NCBI GenBank assembly: GCA_958437495.1
Contig: CAUBOH010000007.1
Span: 16,707 to 80,706, forward strand
Source: an uncultured Collinsella sp.
GTDB taxonomy: Bacteria > Actinomycetota > Coriobacteriia > Coriobacteriales > Coriobacteriaceae
DNA: 64,000 bases
Reading direction: 5' to 3'
The notes under the pieces were generated by a model. It saw only the letters and a program-made list of their open reading frames with translations. It did not search any database and was not told the origin of the DNA. Position numbers and translations under genes: made by a program. How positions within the stretch are numbered: position 1 is the stretch's first letter; each line of letters begins with the position of its first letter. This document shows positions 42,532 through 50,060 of this stretch, piece after piece.

Positions 42532-43029
42532 TCACGAAAAGCGATGTTTAAGTGCCTCGACCACATTAGCCGGCACAAACGTCGAAACGTCACTACCGAG
42601 CGAGGCGATCTGGCGCACCACCGAGCTCGAGATGTAACCATACTGCGGAGCACTCATGACAAAGATGGACTCCAGCTCGTTATCCAAGCGGTAGTTGAGG
42701 TCGGCTTGCTGCAGCTCATACTCAAAGTCGGTCATGGCGCGCAGGCCCTTGACCACGGCACCGGCGCCCTGCTCGCGAGCAAAGTCGACGAGCAGGCCGG
42801 TAAAGGGCAGGACCTCGACGCCATCGATATCACCGAGTGCCTCACGGGCCAGCGCCACGCGCTCGTCGAGCATAAAGGTGGTGCCCACGCCGTTTTTGCC
42901 CTGCGACTCGGCAACGGCCACGATCACACTGGGAAAGATGCGGCGGGCGCGGCGGATGACGTCGATATGGCCAAACGTGATGGGATCGAAGGTACCCGGA
43001 ACGATGACGCGGTTAATGGTGTCACTCAT
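42532..43029 (-). CDS. coaD: Pantetheine-phosphate adenylyltransferase
   Basis: Fourth step of coenzyme A synthesis. 165 residues: PGTFDPITFGHIDVIRRA (T/HxGH nucleotidyl motif), VKGLRAMTDFEYELQQADLN, and the ISSSVVRQIASLG ATP-binding signature. The ATG at 43027-43029 follows GGAGG; the frame upstream is not coding. It lies 10 bases after rsmD, the conserved rsmD-coaD pair. Confidence 0.97.
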   Translation of the reverse strand: MSDTINRVIVPGTFDPITFGHIDVIRRARRIFPSVIVAVAESQGKNGVGTTFMLDERVALAREALGDIDGVEVLPFTGLLVDFAREQGAGAVVKGLRAMTDFEYELQQADLNYRLDNELESIFVMSAPQYGYISSSVVRQIASLGSDVSTFVPANVVEALKHRFS

Positions 43030-43039
43030 GAGCATCCTC

Positions 43040-43672
43040 CTAAAACGTCGTGCCGTCGCTGTCATCGGCATCGATGGCGGTATCGTCATCCTCGCCCTCG
43101 CCGACCCAACGGAGCAGGTCGACCGAGGTGATGCCATAGCGTTTCTCACGCACGGTTACAAAGCCGGCAGGATGTGCGCCCGCGTCGGCGGCAGCATGCT
43201 CAAACAGAGCATAGGCGCCCGGGGCGAGCAGACCCTGCTGGGCCAGGTTCTGCAGCAGCTCTTCGACCGGCTCGGCACCAAAAGCATAGGGCGGGTCGAG
43301 CAAGACCAGATCGAAGGGGCCGCCCGGCACGCGGCCGCGCGAAGCGCTCGCAAGGACATCGCCCGTCACCACACGCCAACGCGCGCGATCACGACAGAGC
43401 GACTCAATATTCTTGGTAATGAGCCTCGCGGCATTGCGATCGATCTCGAACGTCGTGAGCGAACGGGCGCCCCGCGAGAGCATCTCGATGCCTAGGGCAC
43501 CGGAGCCGCCAAAGGCATCCAGTACGCGGACCTCGTCCAAATCGAAGTCAAAGGCCGATAGGACCATGGATGCGCACGCTTCGCGCACGCGGTCGGTCGT
43601 CGGACGCGTAACATCGCGACCGCGCGGCTCTTCGATCTTGCGACCGCGCCATTCACCGCCGATGATTCTCAT
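43040..43672 (-). CDS. rsmD: 16S rRNA (guanine(966)-N2)-methyltransferase
   Basis: 210 residues: MRIIGGEWRGRKI, PTTDRVREACASMV, SAM loop VLDAFGGSGALGIEMLSRGA and the N6/N2 catalytic DPPYAF. It modifies G966 in the 30S head. The C-terminal 35 residues are extra and acidic (EGEDDDTAIDADDSDG). Its ATG overlaps the recG stop (ATGA), so recG-rsmD-coaD is a translationally linked set. Confidence 0.95.
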   Translation of the reverse strand: MRIIGGEWRGRKIEEPRGRDVTRPTTDRVREACASMVLSAFDFDLDEVRVLDAFGGSGALGIEMLSRGARSLTTFEIDRNAARLITKNIESLCRDRARWRVVTGDVLASASRGRVPGGPFDLVLLDPPYAFGAEPVEELLQNLAQQGLLAPGAYALFEHAAADAGAHPAGFVTVREKRYGITSVDLLRWVGEGEDDDTAIDADDSDGTTF

Positions 43673-45846
43673 CCTCCGCTGACCTCCTTAAAGATATGTC
43701 GATAACGCGTGGCAACCGCATCGCGCAGGGGACGCGTCGCCACAGAGTCAAGATTGGTAGCATACCGCAAGAGCTCGACCGCGTCCAAATGCGCCCACTC
43801 GATGAGCTCCTCGTCGGCATCAAGGTCGACAAAACGCAGGGTCACGCCACCATGCTGACGGTAACCCAAGATTTCGCCCTCGTGGCGAAGGCGTAGGTCC
43901 ATCTGTGCGAGCGTAAAGCCGTCTGCGGTCTTCTCAAGCGACTGCAAGCGGTCTTGAGCCGCCGATGTGCCGCCGTTGCCCTTGGAGTGCGTCATGACCA
44001 GGCATGTGCCCGCCACGTCGCCACGGCCCACACGACCGCGAAGCTGATGCAGGGCGGCCAAACCAAAACGCTCGCCGTTCTCGATGACCATGACGGTGGC
44101 GTTGGGCACGTCAACGCCCACCTCGACCACGGTGGTCGAGACGAGCACGTCAATCTCGCCGCGTTTAAAGGCGTCGATCACGCGATCCTTCTCCCCCGCC
44201 CGCATGCGGCCGTGGAGGCGTTCGATCGTAAGGCCCGGCAGCGCCAGGCGCAGGCGGTCAAGCTCGGTCGCCGTATCGTGCAGCGGCACGGGGACGGTCA
44301 CGCGGCCCTCGTCGTCACGGGCGATACCAGGCACATCCTCGAGCTCGTCGACCGAGTCACTCGGCTCCACAAGCGGACAGATCACGTAGGCCTGCTGACC
44401 CTTCTCGTGCGCCTCGCGGATGGCACCATAAGCCAGGTCGCGGCTCGACTCGGTAAGGACGCGCGTCGTCACGCCGGCACCCGGGACGGGACGATGGCGG
44501 ATGATGCTCGTTTCCAGGTCGCCGTAGACCGAAAGCGCCAGCGTGCGCGGGATGGGCGTCGCCGTCATGACGAGCAGGTCCGCGCCGGGACCCTTCGCGC
44601 GCAAGGCGTTGCGCTGGCCCACGCCAAAGCGGTGTTGTTCGTCAATGACCACGAGCGACAAATGCTTAAAATTCACGTCGTCGGAAAGCACGGCATGCGT
44701 ACCAAAGAGCACGTCAAGCTCGCCCGTTTCCAACTGCACATGAATGCGCTCGCGCTCCGCCGCCGACGTGGCGCCCGTCAGGAGCGCCCAGGATATGCCA
44801 GCCTGAGAGAGCAAAGGGCCGGTCTTATCGGCATACTGACGAGCCAGCACGCCCGTAGGCGCCATGACGCAGGCCTGGGTGCCGCTATCAACGGCTACGG
44901 CCAACGCACAGGCGGCAACGGCCGTCTTGCCGGTACCGACATCGCCCAGCAGCAGACGGTTCATGACGTGCGCATCATCGCACATATCGTGCAAAATATC
45001 CTGGAATGCGGCCTCCTGCTCGTCGCTCAGCGAAAACGGCAGGGCCTGCTTGAGAGCAACAAGGCGCTCGCCCGCGGTGTGGGCGTAGGGAACCACCTCG
45101 ACCAAGCCGCCGTCATTGCGCAGGCGCAGCGCGAGCTGCAGGTACAGGCACTCCTCATAGGCCAAACGACGGCGCGCAATGTCGCGCTCGGCCATACTCG
45201 AGGGAAAGTGGATCGAACGAAGCGCACGGGCATTGCTCATGAGCTTGCGCTTTGTGCGCAGCGGTGCCGGGATGGGATCAAAGGGATTGCCGACGACCTC
45301 AAGAGCGCCACTCATAATGCGACGCATCCATGCCTGGCTTACGCCGTCACGTACGTAGTGGACCGGCAAAATGGTACCCGCGGCACGGCCATCCTCAAGC
45401 TTTTCAAAATGCGGCGAGGCCATCTGCTTAAAGCCGTAGGCAAACTCGACCTTGCCCATCACGGCCAGGCGGTCGCCCCGTTTAAGCTGCTGGGCAATCC
45501 AAGGCTGGCGGAAAAAGGCGACCTGCAGCACGCCCGAGTCATCCATGAGCGATACCTCGGTCACCTGCATGCGCGGACGAGGCTGCTTTTGAACAATGCG
45601 ATCGACCGTGGCAATGATGGTGCACACGGTACCGATGGGCGCCATCTCGATGGACCAAGATCGGGTGAAGTCCAGATATCGATGCGGGATATGGAGAAGG
45701 AGGTCCCCCACCGTCCGAATTCCCAGACGGCGAAGAGCCTCCTCACGTTTACCCGAAACATATTTGAGTCGCGCGATATCCTCGCCGAGCGCATTGCTCT
45801 GGGCAAAGCGCTCCGAGACGCGCGGCACGGAGCATAGCTCGGACAT
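43669..45846 (-). CDS. recG: ATP-dependent DNA helicase RecG
   Basis: Branched-DNA helicase that reverses stalled forks and remodels D/R-loops. 725 residues: the N-terminal wedge OB domain (about 50-200; MAPIGTVCTIIATVDRIVQ), helicase motif I LLGDVGTGKTAVAACALAV, Walker B VVIDEQHRFGVGQ, TATPIPRTLALS, motif V/VI TTVVEVGVDVPNATVMVI and QLRGRVGRGDVAG. The ATG at 45844-45846 is 10 bases after fakA, the common fakA-recG order. Confidence 0.97.
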   Translation of the reverse strand: MSELCSVPRVSERFAQSNALGEDIARLKYVSGKREEALRRLGIRTVGDLLLHIPHRYLDFTRSWSIEMAPIGTVCTIIATVDRIVQKQPRPRMQVTEVSLMDDSGVLQVAFFRQPWIAQQLKRGDRLAVMGKVEFAYGFKQMASPHFEKLEDGRAAGTILPVHYVRDGVSQAWMRRIMSGALEVVGNPFDPIPAPLRTKRKLMSNARALRSIHFPSSMAERDIARRRLAYEECLYLQLALRLRNDGGLVEVVPYAHTAGERLVALKQALPFSLSDEQEAAFQDILHDMCDDAHVMNRLLLGDVGTGKTAVAACALAVAVDSGTQACVMAPTGVLARQYADKTGPLLSQAGISWALLTGATSAAERERIHVQLETGELDVLFGTHAVLSDDVNFKHLSLVVIDEQHRFGVGQRNALRAKGPGADLLVMTATPIPRTLALSVYGDLETSIIRHRPVPGAGVTTRVLTESSRDLAYGAIREAHEKGQQAYVICPLVEPSDSVDELEDVPGIARDDEGRVTVPVPLHDTATELDRLRLALPGLTIERLHGRMRAGEKDRVIDAFKRGEIDVLVSTTVVEVGVDVPNATVMVIENGERFGLAALHQLRGRVGRGDVAGTCLVMTHSKGNGGTSAAQDRLQSLEKTADGFTLAQMDLRLRHEGEILGYRQHGGVTLRFVDLDADEELIEWAHLDAVELLRYATNLDSVATRPLRDAVATRYRHIFKEVSGG

Positions 45847-45856
45847 GTTCAGATGC

Positions 45857-47518
45857 CTACTCGATCGAGAAGATCACGGGATAGAGCGGCTGCTCGCCAC
45901 GATGGGCATCGATCTCCAAGTCGGGCTGAGCTTCCTCGATGGCGTCGACAATCTCCTGGAAGGCCTCGTCGGACAGCTCCTCGCCGGCCAGAATCGTCAG
46001 CGCGTCGCCCTCCTCTTCCTCCTGCATGCGGTTGATGCAGTCGAGGGTGACCTGCTTCACATCGGAGCCGACCACGTCGATGGAACCAGCGATGATACCC
46101 ATGACGTCACCGGAGTGAATCGGAGAGCCGTCCGAGGCGCTGGAGTCACGCACGGCACGGGTGACCTCGCCATCTCGGACCTCGCTGATGGCGTCGACCA
46201 TAGCGGCGACGGCGTCCTCGAGCTCGGAATCGGGCAGGACGGCGAACAGCGCGGAGAACGCCTGGGGAACGGTCTTGGTGGGAACGACGGCGACCTTCTT
46301 ATCGGTGCAGGCAGAGGCAGCGGCCTCGGCAGCCATGCGGATGTTACCGTTGTTGGGCAGGATGATGACCGAGGTCGCGTTGACCTGGTCGACGGCGCCC
46401 AGCAGGTCGGCGGTCGAGGGGTTCATGGTCTGGCCACCCGAGACGATCACGTCAACGCCGAGGGACTTGAGGATGTCGGCCTCGCCCGAACCGGCGGCAA
46501 CGGCGACAAAGCCCAGCGCCTTGGCGGGCTCGGCAGCCTTCTCCTGGTCCTCGTGAATCTTGGCGGTACGGTCGTGGGCCTCCATCTCCATGTTGTGGAT
46601 AAAGACCTCGTAGATCTGACCAAGCTGCAGCATGTGCTCGAGCACCAGGTTGGGGGTGTTGGAGTGCACGTGAATCTTGTAATCGGGGTAAGCGCCCACG
46701 AGCAGCTCGCAGTCGCCCATGGAGCCCAGGAACTTAAGGCACTCGTCCTCGTCAAACGGGGCGTCTGCCTTAAACAGGAACTCATTGCAGTAACGGAACT
46801 CCGAGCCCTCCCAGTCGTCGTTAGCCTCGATCTCAACGCGGCCAAGAGCGGCATCGCGGGCAGAGCCGGCGGAGTCAAATGTAGCGGAGAAATCCTCGAC
46901 AACGGTGCTGCGGCCAAGGGCAGCAGCCACGAAGTTCTCGAGGAAAATGGCAAATCCAAAGGCGCCGGAGTCGACCACGCCGTTCTCCTTCAGAACGGGC
47001 AGCAGGTCGGGCGTGCGGGCGACGGACTGGTACGCCTCGACGACGATGGCATCGAGCGCATCCTCGGCCGAGAACTTCTTCTTCTCGCACTCATCGGCCT
47101 TAGTCGAGACATCGCGCAAGACCGTGAGGATCGTGCCCTCGATGGGCTTGCGGACGGCCTGGAAGGCGACCTTGACAGCGCGACGGAAGGCGAAGGCGAT
47201 ATTGGCGGACGTAATGGGCTCGTCGGCAGAGACAAGGCCCTCGGCCACGCCGCGCAGAATCTGCGACGTGATGACGCCGGAGTTACCGCGAGCGCCCATG
47301 AGGGAGCCATGGGTAATGGCGCCGGCGATGGCTTCCATGTCGGCGTCGGCAGGAAGAGCAGAAAGCTCCTTGGTCACCGAGGCGAGCGTGAGCGACATGT
47401 TGGTGCCGGTATCGCCATCGGGTACGGGGAAGACGTTGAGCTTGTTGATCTCCTCGGCCTTGTCGGAAACGGCAGCCGCAGCGATCGGAAAACAGGTGCG
47501 AATGGTCTTTGCAATCAT
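45857..47518 (-). CDS. fakA: Fatty acid kinase catalytic subunit FakA-like (DAK2/YloV)
   Basis: 553 residues. The DhaL-type ATP site is in NVFPVPDGDTGTNMSLTL and THGSLMGARGNSGVITSQIL (residues 28-100), with the Mg-binding Asp. A middle domain follows and the C terminus has the EDD-fold region (IVSGGQTMNPSTADLLGAV). FakA phosphorylates fatty acids bound to a FakB partner; no FakB/DegV gene is seen in the window. It follows the Asp23 gene by 27 bases, the conserved asp23-fakA-recG order of gram-positive bacteria. Confidence 0.92.
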   Translation of the reverse strand: MIAKTIRTCFPIAAAAVSDKAEEINKLNVFPVPDGDTGTNMSLTLASVTKELSALPADADMEAIAGAITHGSLMGARGNSGVITSQILRGVAEGLVSADEPITSANIAFAFRRAVKVAFQAVRKPIEGTILTVLRDVSTKADECEKKKFSAEDALDAIVVEAYQSVARTPDLLPVLKENGVVDSGAFGFAIFLENFVAAALGRSTVVEDFSATFDSAGSARDAALGRVEIEANDDWEGSEFRYCNEFLFKADAPFDEDECLKFLGSMGDCELLVGAYPDYKIHVHSNTPNLVLEHMLQLGQIYEVFIHNMEMEAHDRTAKIHEDQEKAAEPAKALGFVAVAAGSGEADILKSLGVDVIVSGGQTMNPSTADLLGAVDQVNATSVIILPNNGNIRMAAEAAASACTDKKVAVVPTKTVPQAFSALFAVLPDSELEDAVAAMVDAISEVRDGEVTRAVRDSSASDGSPIHSGDVMGIIAGSIDVVGSDVKQVTLDCINRMQEEEEGDALTILAGEELSDEAFQEIVDAIEEAQPDLEIDAHRGEQPLYPVIFSIE

Positions 47519-47545
47519 GGGTGTTAGAATCTCCGTTTTCGGATG

Positions 47546-47902
47546 CTAGTTCAGACGGCTCTTGAGCGCGTCGATGTGAATGCCGATCTTAAGGCTGGCG
47601 GGATCGATCTGGGCGATCTCCTGCAGGGTGAAGGCAACGGAACTCGAAAGATTGTGGCAGACGGACTTCATGTTGACGCCGTTCTCGAGCACGACGTGAA
47701 GGTCGACCGTGAGGCCGTTCTCATCGGCGGAGACAAGTACGCCCTTGCGGAGGCGCTGACCGGCAAGCAGGCGCACGCTCTCGGCGCCCTGGAGCTGCTC
47801 GGCCATACCGACGACGCCGTAGCACGTCATCGCGGCATAACCGGCAATATCGGCAATAACGTCATTCGAGACGCTCAAGCTGCCGTTAATGGTCTCAGAC
47901 AC
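47546..47902 (-). CDS. Asp23/Gls24-family protein
   Basis: 118 residues. Typical family text: GSLSVSNDVIADIAGYAA then CYGVVGMA, VDLHVVLENGVNMKSVCHNL and a C-terminal IGIHIDALKS. The start is GTG at 47900-47902 with AAGGAG; a longer frame to 47974 has no support. Such YloU-like proteins sit upstream of fakA in many gram-positive genomes and may act at the membrane. Follows the tRNA-Asn terminator. Confidence 0.88.
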   Translation of the reverse strand: MSETINGSLSVSNDVIADIAGYAAMTCYGVVGMAEQLQGAESVRLLAGQRLRKGVLVSADENGLTVDLHVVLENGVNMKSVCHNLSSSVAFTLQEIAQIDPASLKIGIHIDALKSRLN

Positions 47903-48060
47903 AAGAATCTCCTTTTCTGGTGCTCGCGGCACCATGTCGTGGGAGCAATCATTGCAATATTCTACAACGACCACGCCATGTTAGGGCGGCGGGGTTCACG
48001 ATTACATCCTCGACACGAAATGTTGATAAGGTAACGTTCGCGACAGCCGATCGCGGCATG

Positions 48061-48090
48061 AAAAAACCCGCCGCATAGCGACGGGTTTTA
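48061..48090 (-). terminator. Terminator after tRNA-Asn genes
   Basis: Stem AACCCGTCGC/GCGGCGGGTT-like (48065-48074, 48078-48087; one mismatch) with TTTTTT on the minus strand (48061-48066). It starts six bases after the tRNA 3' end. Confidence 0.8.
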
Positions 48091-48095
48091 CAACC

Positions 48096-48170
48096 TGGCT
48101 CCCCGGGTAGGACTCGAACCTACAACAGCGCGGTTAACAGCCGCGTGCTCTACCATTGAGCTACCGAGGA
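48096..48170 (-). tRNA. tRNA-Asn (GUU), copy 1
   Basis: 75 bases including an encoded CCA (TGG at 48096-48098 on the plus strand). Acceptor TCCTCGG pairs with CCGGGGA, discriminator G, D-arm AGCTCAATGGTAGAGC, anticodon loop CTGTTAA (GTT) and T-loop GGTTCGAGTCC. Identical to copy 2. Confidence 0.97.
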
Positions 48171-48204
48171 ATTTAAAAGCCCAGCGGAATGGGCTGAGAA
48201 ATTC

Positions 48205-48279
48205 TGGCTCCCCGGGTAGGACTCGAACCTACAACAGCGCGGTTAACAGCCGCGTGCTCTACCATTGAGCTACCGAGGA
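48205..48279 (-). tRNA. tRNA-Asn (GUU), copy 2
   Basis: Same 75-base sequence as copy 1, including CCA, separated by 34 unrelated bases. It is the upstream copy on the minus strand, and both probably belong to one transcript ending at 48061-48090. Confidence 0.97.
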
Positions 48280-48363
48280 ATAGGTGCGTGCTCTCAAGCA
48301 ACGAAGTTTATTATACGGACGAATCAGCTCAGGGCAAGAACTTTTTTGAGAATTTTTCCGACC

Positions 48364-48420
48364 TAGTCGTTGGGAGCGTTCTTAAACGACTAGTCATTCA
48401 AGAACGTCCCCAATGACTAC
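48364..48420. repeat. Imperfect foldback (third REP-like type)
   Basis: Arms CTAGTCGTTGGG-GCGTTCTT (48364-48384) and AAGAACGT-CCCCAATGACTA (48401-48420) pair with a few mismatches, and the loop again contains GACTAGTC. It has a GGGGACGTTCTT core when read on the minus strand. It lies in the 320-base gap between the tRNAs and rpoD; no gene is seen there. Confidence 0.65.
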
Positions 48421-48458
48421 CCGCAACGGAAACGCCGATGTTTTGGTAACGACAGCGA

Positions 48459-48557
48459 AAACCCGCCAGAGCGAGCAAGGTGCCTTGAAACAAGGCGGCA
48501 TTGACCTCCTGGTCATGCCGCCGAAGTTGAAAGGCAGATTGCCGCTCTGGCGGGTTT
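48459..48557. repeat. 99-base long irregular hairpin downstream of rpoD
   Basis: The outer stem of 15 perfect pairs (48459-48473, 48543-48557) encloses a second stem TGCCTT/AAGGCA (48481-48486, 48531-48536) and an apical stem of 12 pairs with one bulge (48494-48506, 48511-48522), loop TCCT. On the minus strand it ends GGCGGGTTTTC, so it may terminate rpoD, but the length and internal structure exceed a simple terminator. Confidence 0.7.
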
Positions 48558-48600
48558 GCAGCGTCGACCCGTTACGCGGTTTGGTAAAACCGCGTAACTC

Positions 48601-49950
48601 CTAGCTTTCGATGTAGTCCTTCAGCTTGCTGCTGCGGCTGGGGTGACGGAGTTTGGCCAGGGTCTTGGACTCGATCTGGCGAATGCGCTCGCGCGTGACG
48701 CCAAACTCGCGACCAACTTCCTCGAGCGTGCGAGGATGTCCGTCAACAAGACCAAAGCGCAACTCGATAACCTTGCGCTCGCGATCGGCAAGCGAATCGA
48801 GCACCTGGGTGAGCTGCTCCTGCAGCATGGAGAAGCTGGCGGCATCGGGCGGAACGATAGCCTGAGAGTCCTCGATGAAGTCGCCCAGCTGGGAATCCTC
48901 TTCCTCGCCGATAGGAGTTTCGAGCGACACGGGCTCCTGCGAGATCTTCTGGATCTCGCGGACACGATCGGCGCTCATGTCCATCTCGGCACCGATCTCC
49001 TCGGGGGTCGGGTCGCGACCCAGGTCCTGAAGGAGCTGGCGCTGCACGCGGACGAGCTTGTTGATGGTCTCGACCATGTGCACGGGAATACGGATGGTAC
49101 GGGCCTGGTCGGCGATAGCGCGCGTAATGGCCTGACGGATCCACCACGTGGCGTACGTGGAGAACTTGAAGCCCTTCTGGTAGTCGAACTTCTCGACGGC
49201 GCGAATCAGGCCGAGGTTGCCCTCCTGGATCAAGTCCAGGAACAGCATGCCGCGACCGACGTAGCGCTTGGCGATGGAGACGACCAGACGCAGGTTGGCG
49301 CTGATGAGCGCCTGCTTGGCCTCAAGACCGACATTCTCGATACGGGTCAGACGACGCATCTCGGAACGCGTGAGCTCAAGCTCGCCCGCCTCGGCGGCCT
49401 CGAGCTTCTCAGTGGCCTCGAGACCCGCCTCGATCTTCATAGCCAGATCGACCTCTTCGGAGGCGGTCAGCAGGTCGACCTTGCCGATCTCTTTGAGGTA
49501 CATGCGGACGGGGTCGCCGGTCAGCATCACCGTGGAAGCATCGATACCGCGCACGCGCGAACGCGAACGGGATGTGCGCACGGTGCGCTTCTTCTTGCTC
49601 TTGGAGGAGCCCATCTCGGCATCGGCCTGACGGGCCATCTTGAGCTCGTGATCGTCGAGCGAACCGGAATCGTGCTCGTCGTCGTCACCAAAGTCGTCGG
49701 TATCGGTATCGTTATCCTCATCGTCGACGTCCATGGGAGCGTCGTCGTTACCGCTCGCGGAGATAATCTGGATGCCGCTGTTGCGCAGCGCGGAATACAC
49801 CGCGGTGAGCTGCTCGTCAGTTACATCGATATCCTTCAGGGCGACCTGAATCTCGTCCTCGGTTACCGAAGTCCTGTTTGAGCCGTTGCCCATGAGCTTT
49901 GCAACGTAGGATTCCAGCCCAGTACCCGTGCTCTCAGTCTTTTTTGGCAC
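48601..49950 (-). CDS. rpoD: Primary RNA polymerase sigma factor RpoD (SigA)
   Basis: 449 residues: region 1.1 remnant (residues 1-60), an acidic linker and basic KSKKKRTVRTSRSRSR stretch, region 1.2 DPVRMYLKEIGKVDLL, region 2 with LISANLRLVVSIAKRYVGRG, QEGNLGLIRAVEKFD and KFSTYATWWIRQAI, region 3 RIPVHMVETINKL, and region 4 ending GVTRERIRQIESKTLAKLRH. I chose the GTG at 49948-49950, six bases after GGGAG, over the ATG at 49963. It is the last gene of the rimP-dnaG run, after a 110-base gap that may hold its own promoter. Confidence 0.97.
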   Translation of the reverse strand: MPKKTESTGTGLESYVAKLMGNGSNRTSVTEDEIQVALKDIDVTDEQLTAVYSALRNSGIQIISASGNDDAPMDVDDEDNDTDTDDFGDDDEHDSGSLDDHELKMARQADAEMGSSKSKKKRTVRTSRSRSRVRGIDASTVMLTGDPVRMYLKEIGKVDLLTASEEVDLAMKIEAGLEATEKLEAAEAGELELTRSEMRRLTRIENVGLEAKQALISANLRLVVSIAKRYVGRGMLFLDLIQEGNLGLIRAVEKFDYQKGFKFSTYATWWIRQAITRAIADQARTIRIPVHMVETINKLVRVQRQLLQDLGRDPTPEEIGAEMDMSADRVREIQKISQEPVSLETPIGEEEDSQLGDFIEDSQAIVPPDAASFSMLQEQLTQVLDSLADRERKVIELRFGLVDGHPRTLEEVGREFGVTRERIRQIESKTLAKLRHPSRSSKLKDYIES

Positions 49951-50060
49951 AGATTCTCCCTTCATAGTCCACAGGACTCAATACTTTAGCACACACAATG
50001 ATGTCTATACCCAAAAAGAGGTCTGGATATAGGTGAGAATACGCTGGTTGACCACAACAT

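Noticed and set aside
48413..48604. 63-codon plus-strand frame after the tRNAs
   Set aside because: It lies across the 99-base hairpin and has no ribosome site; structure explains the sequence better.
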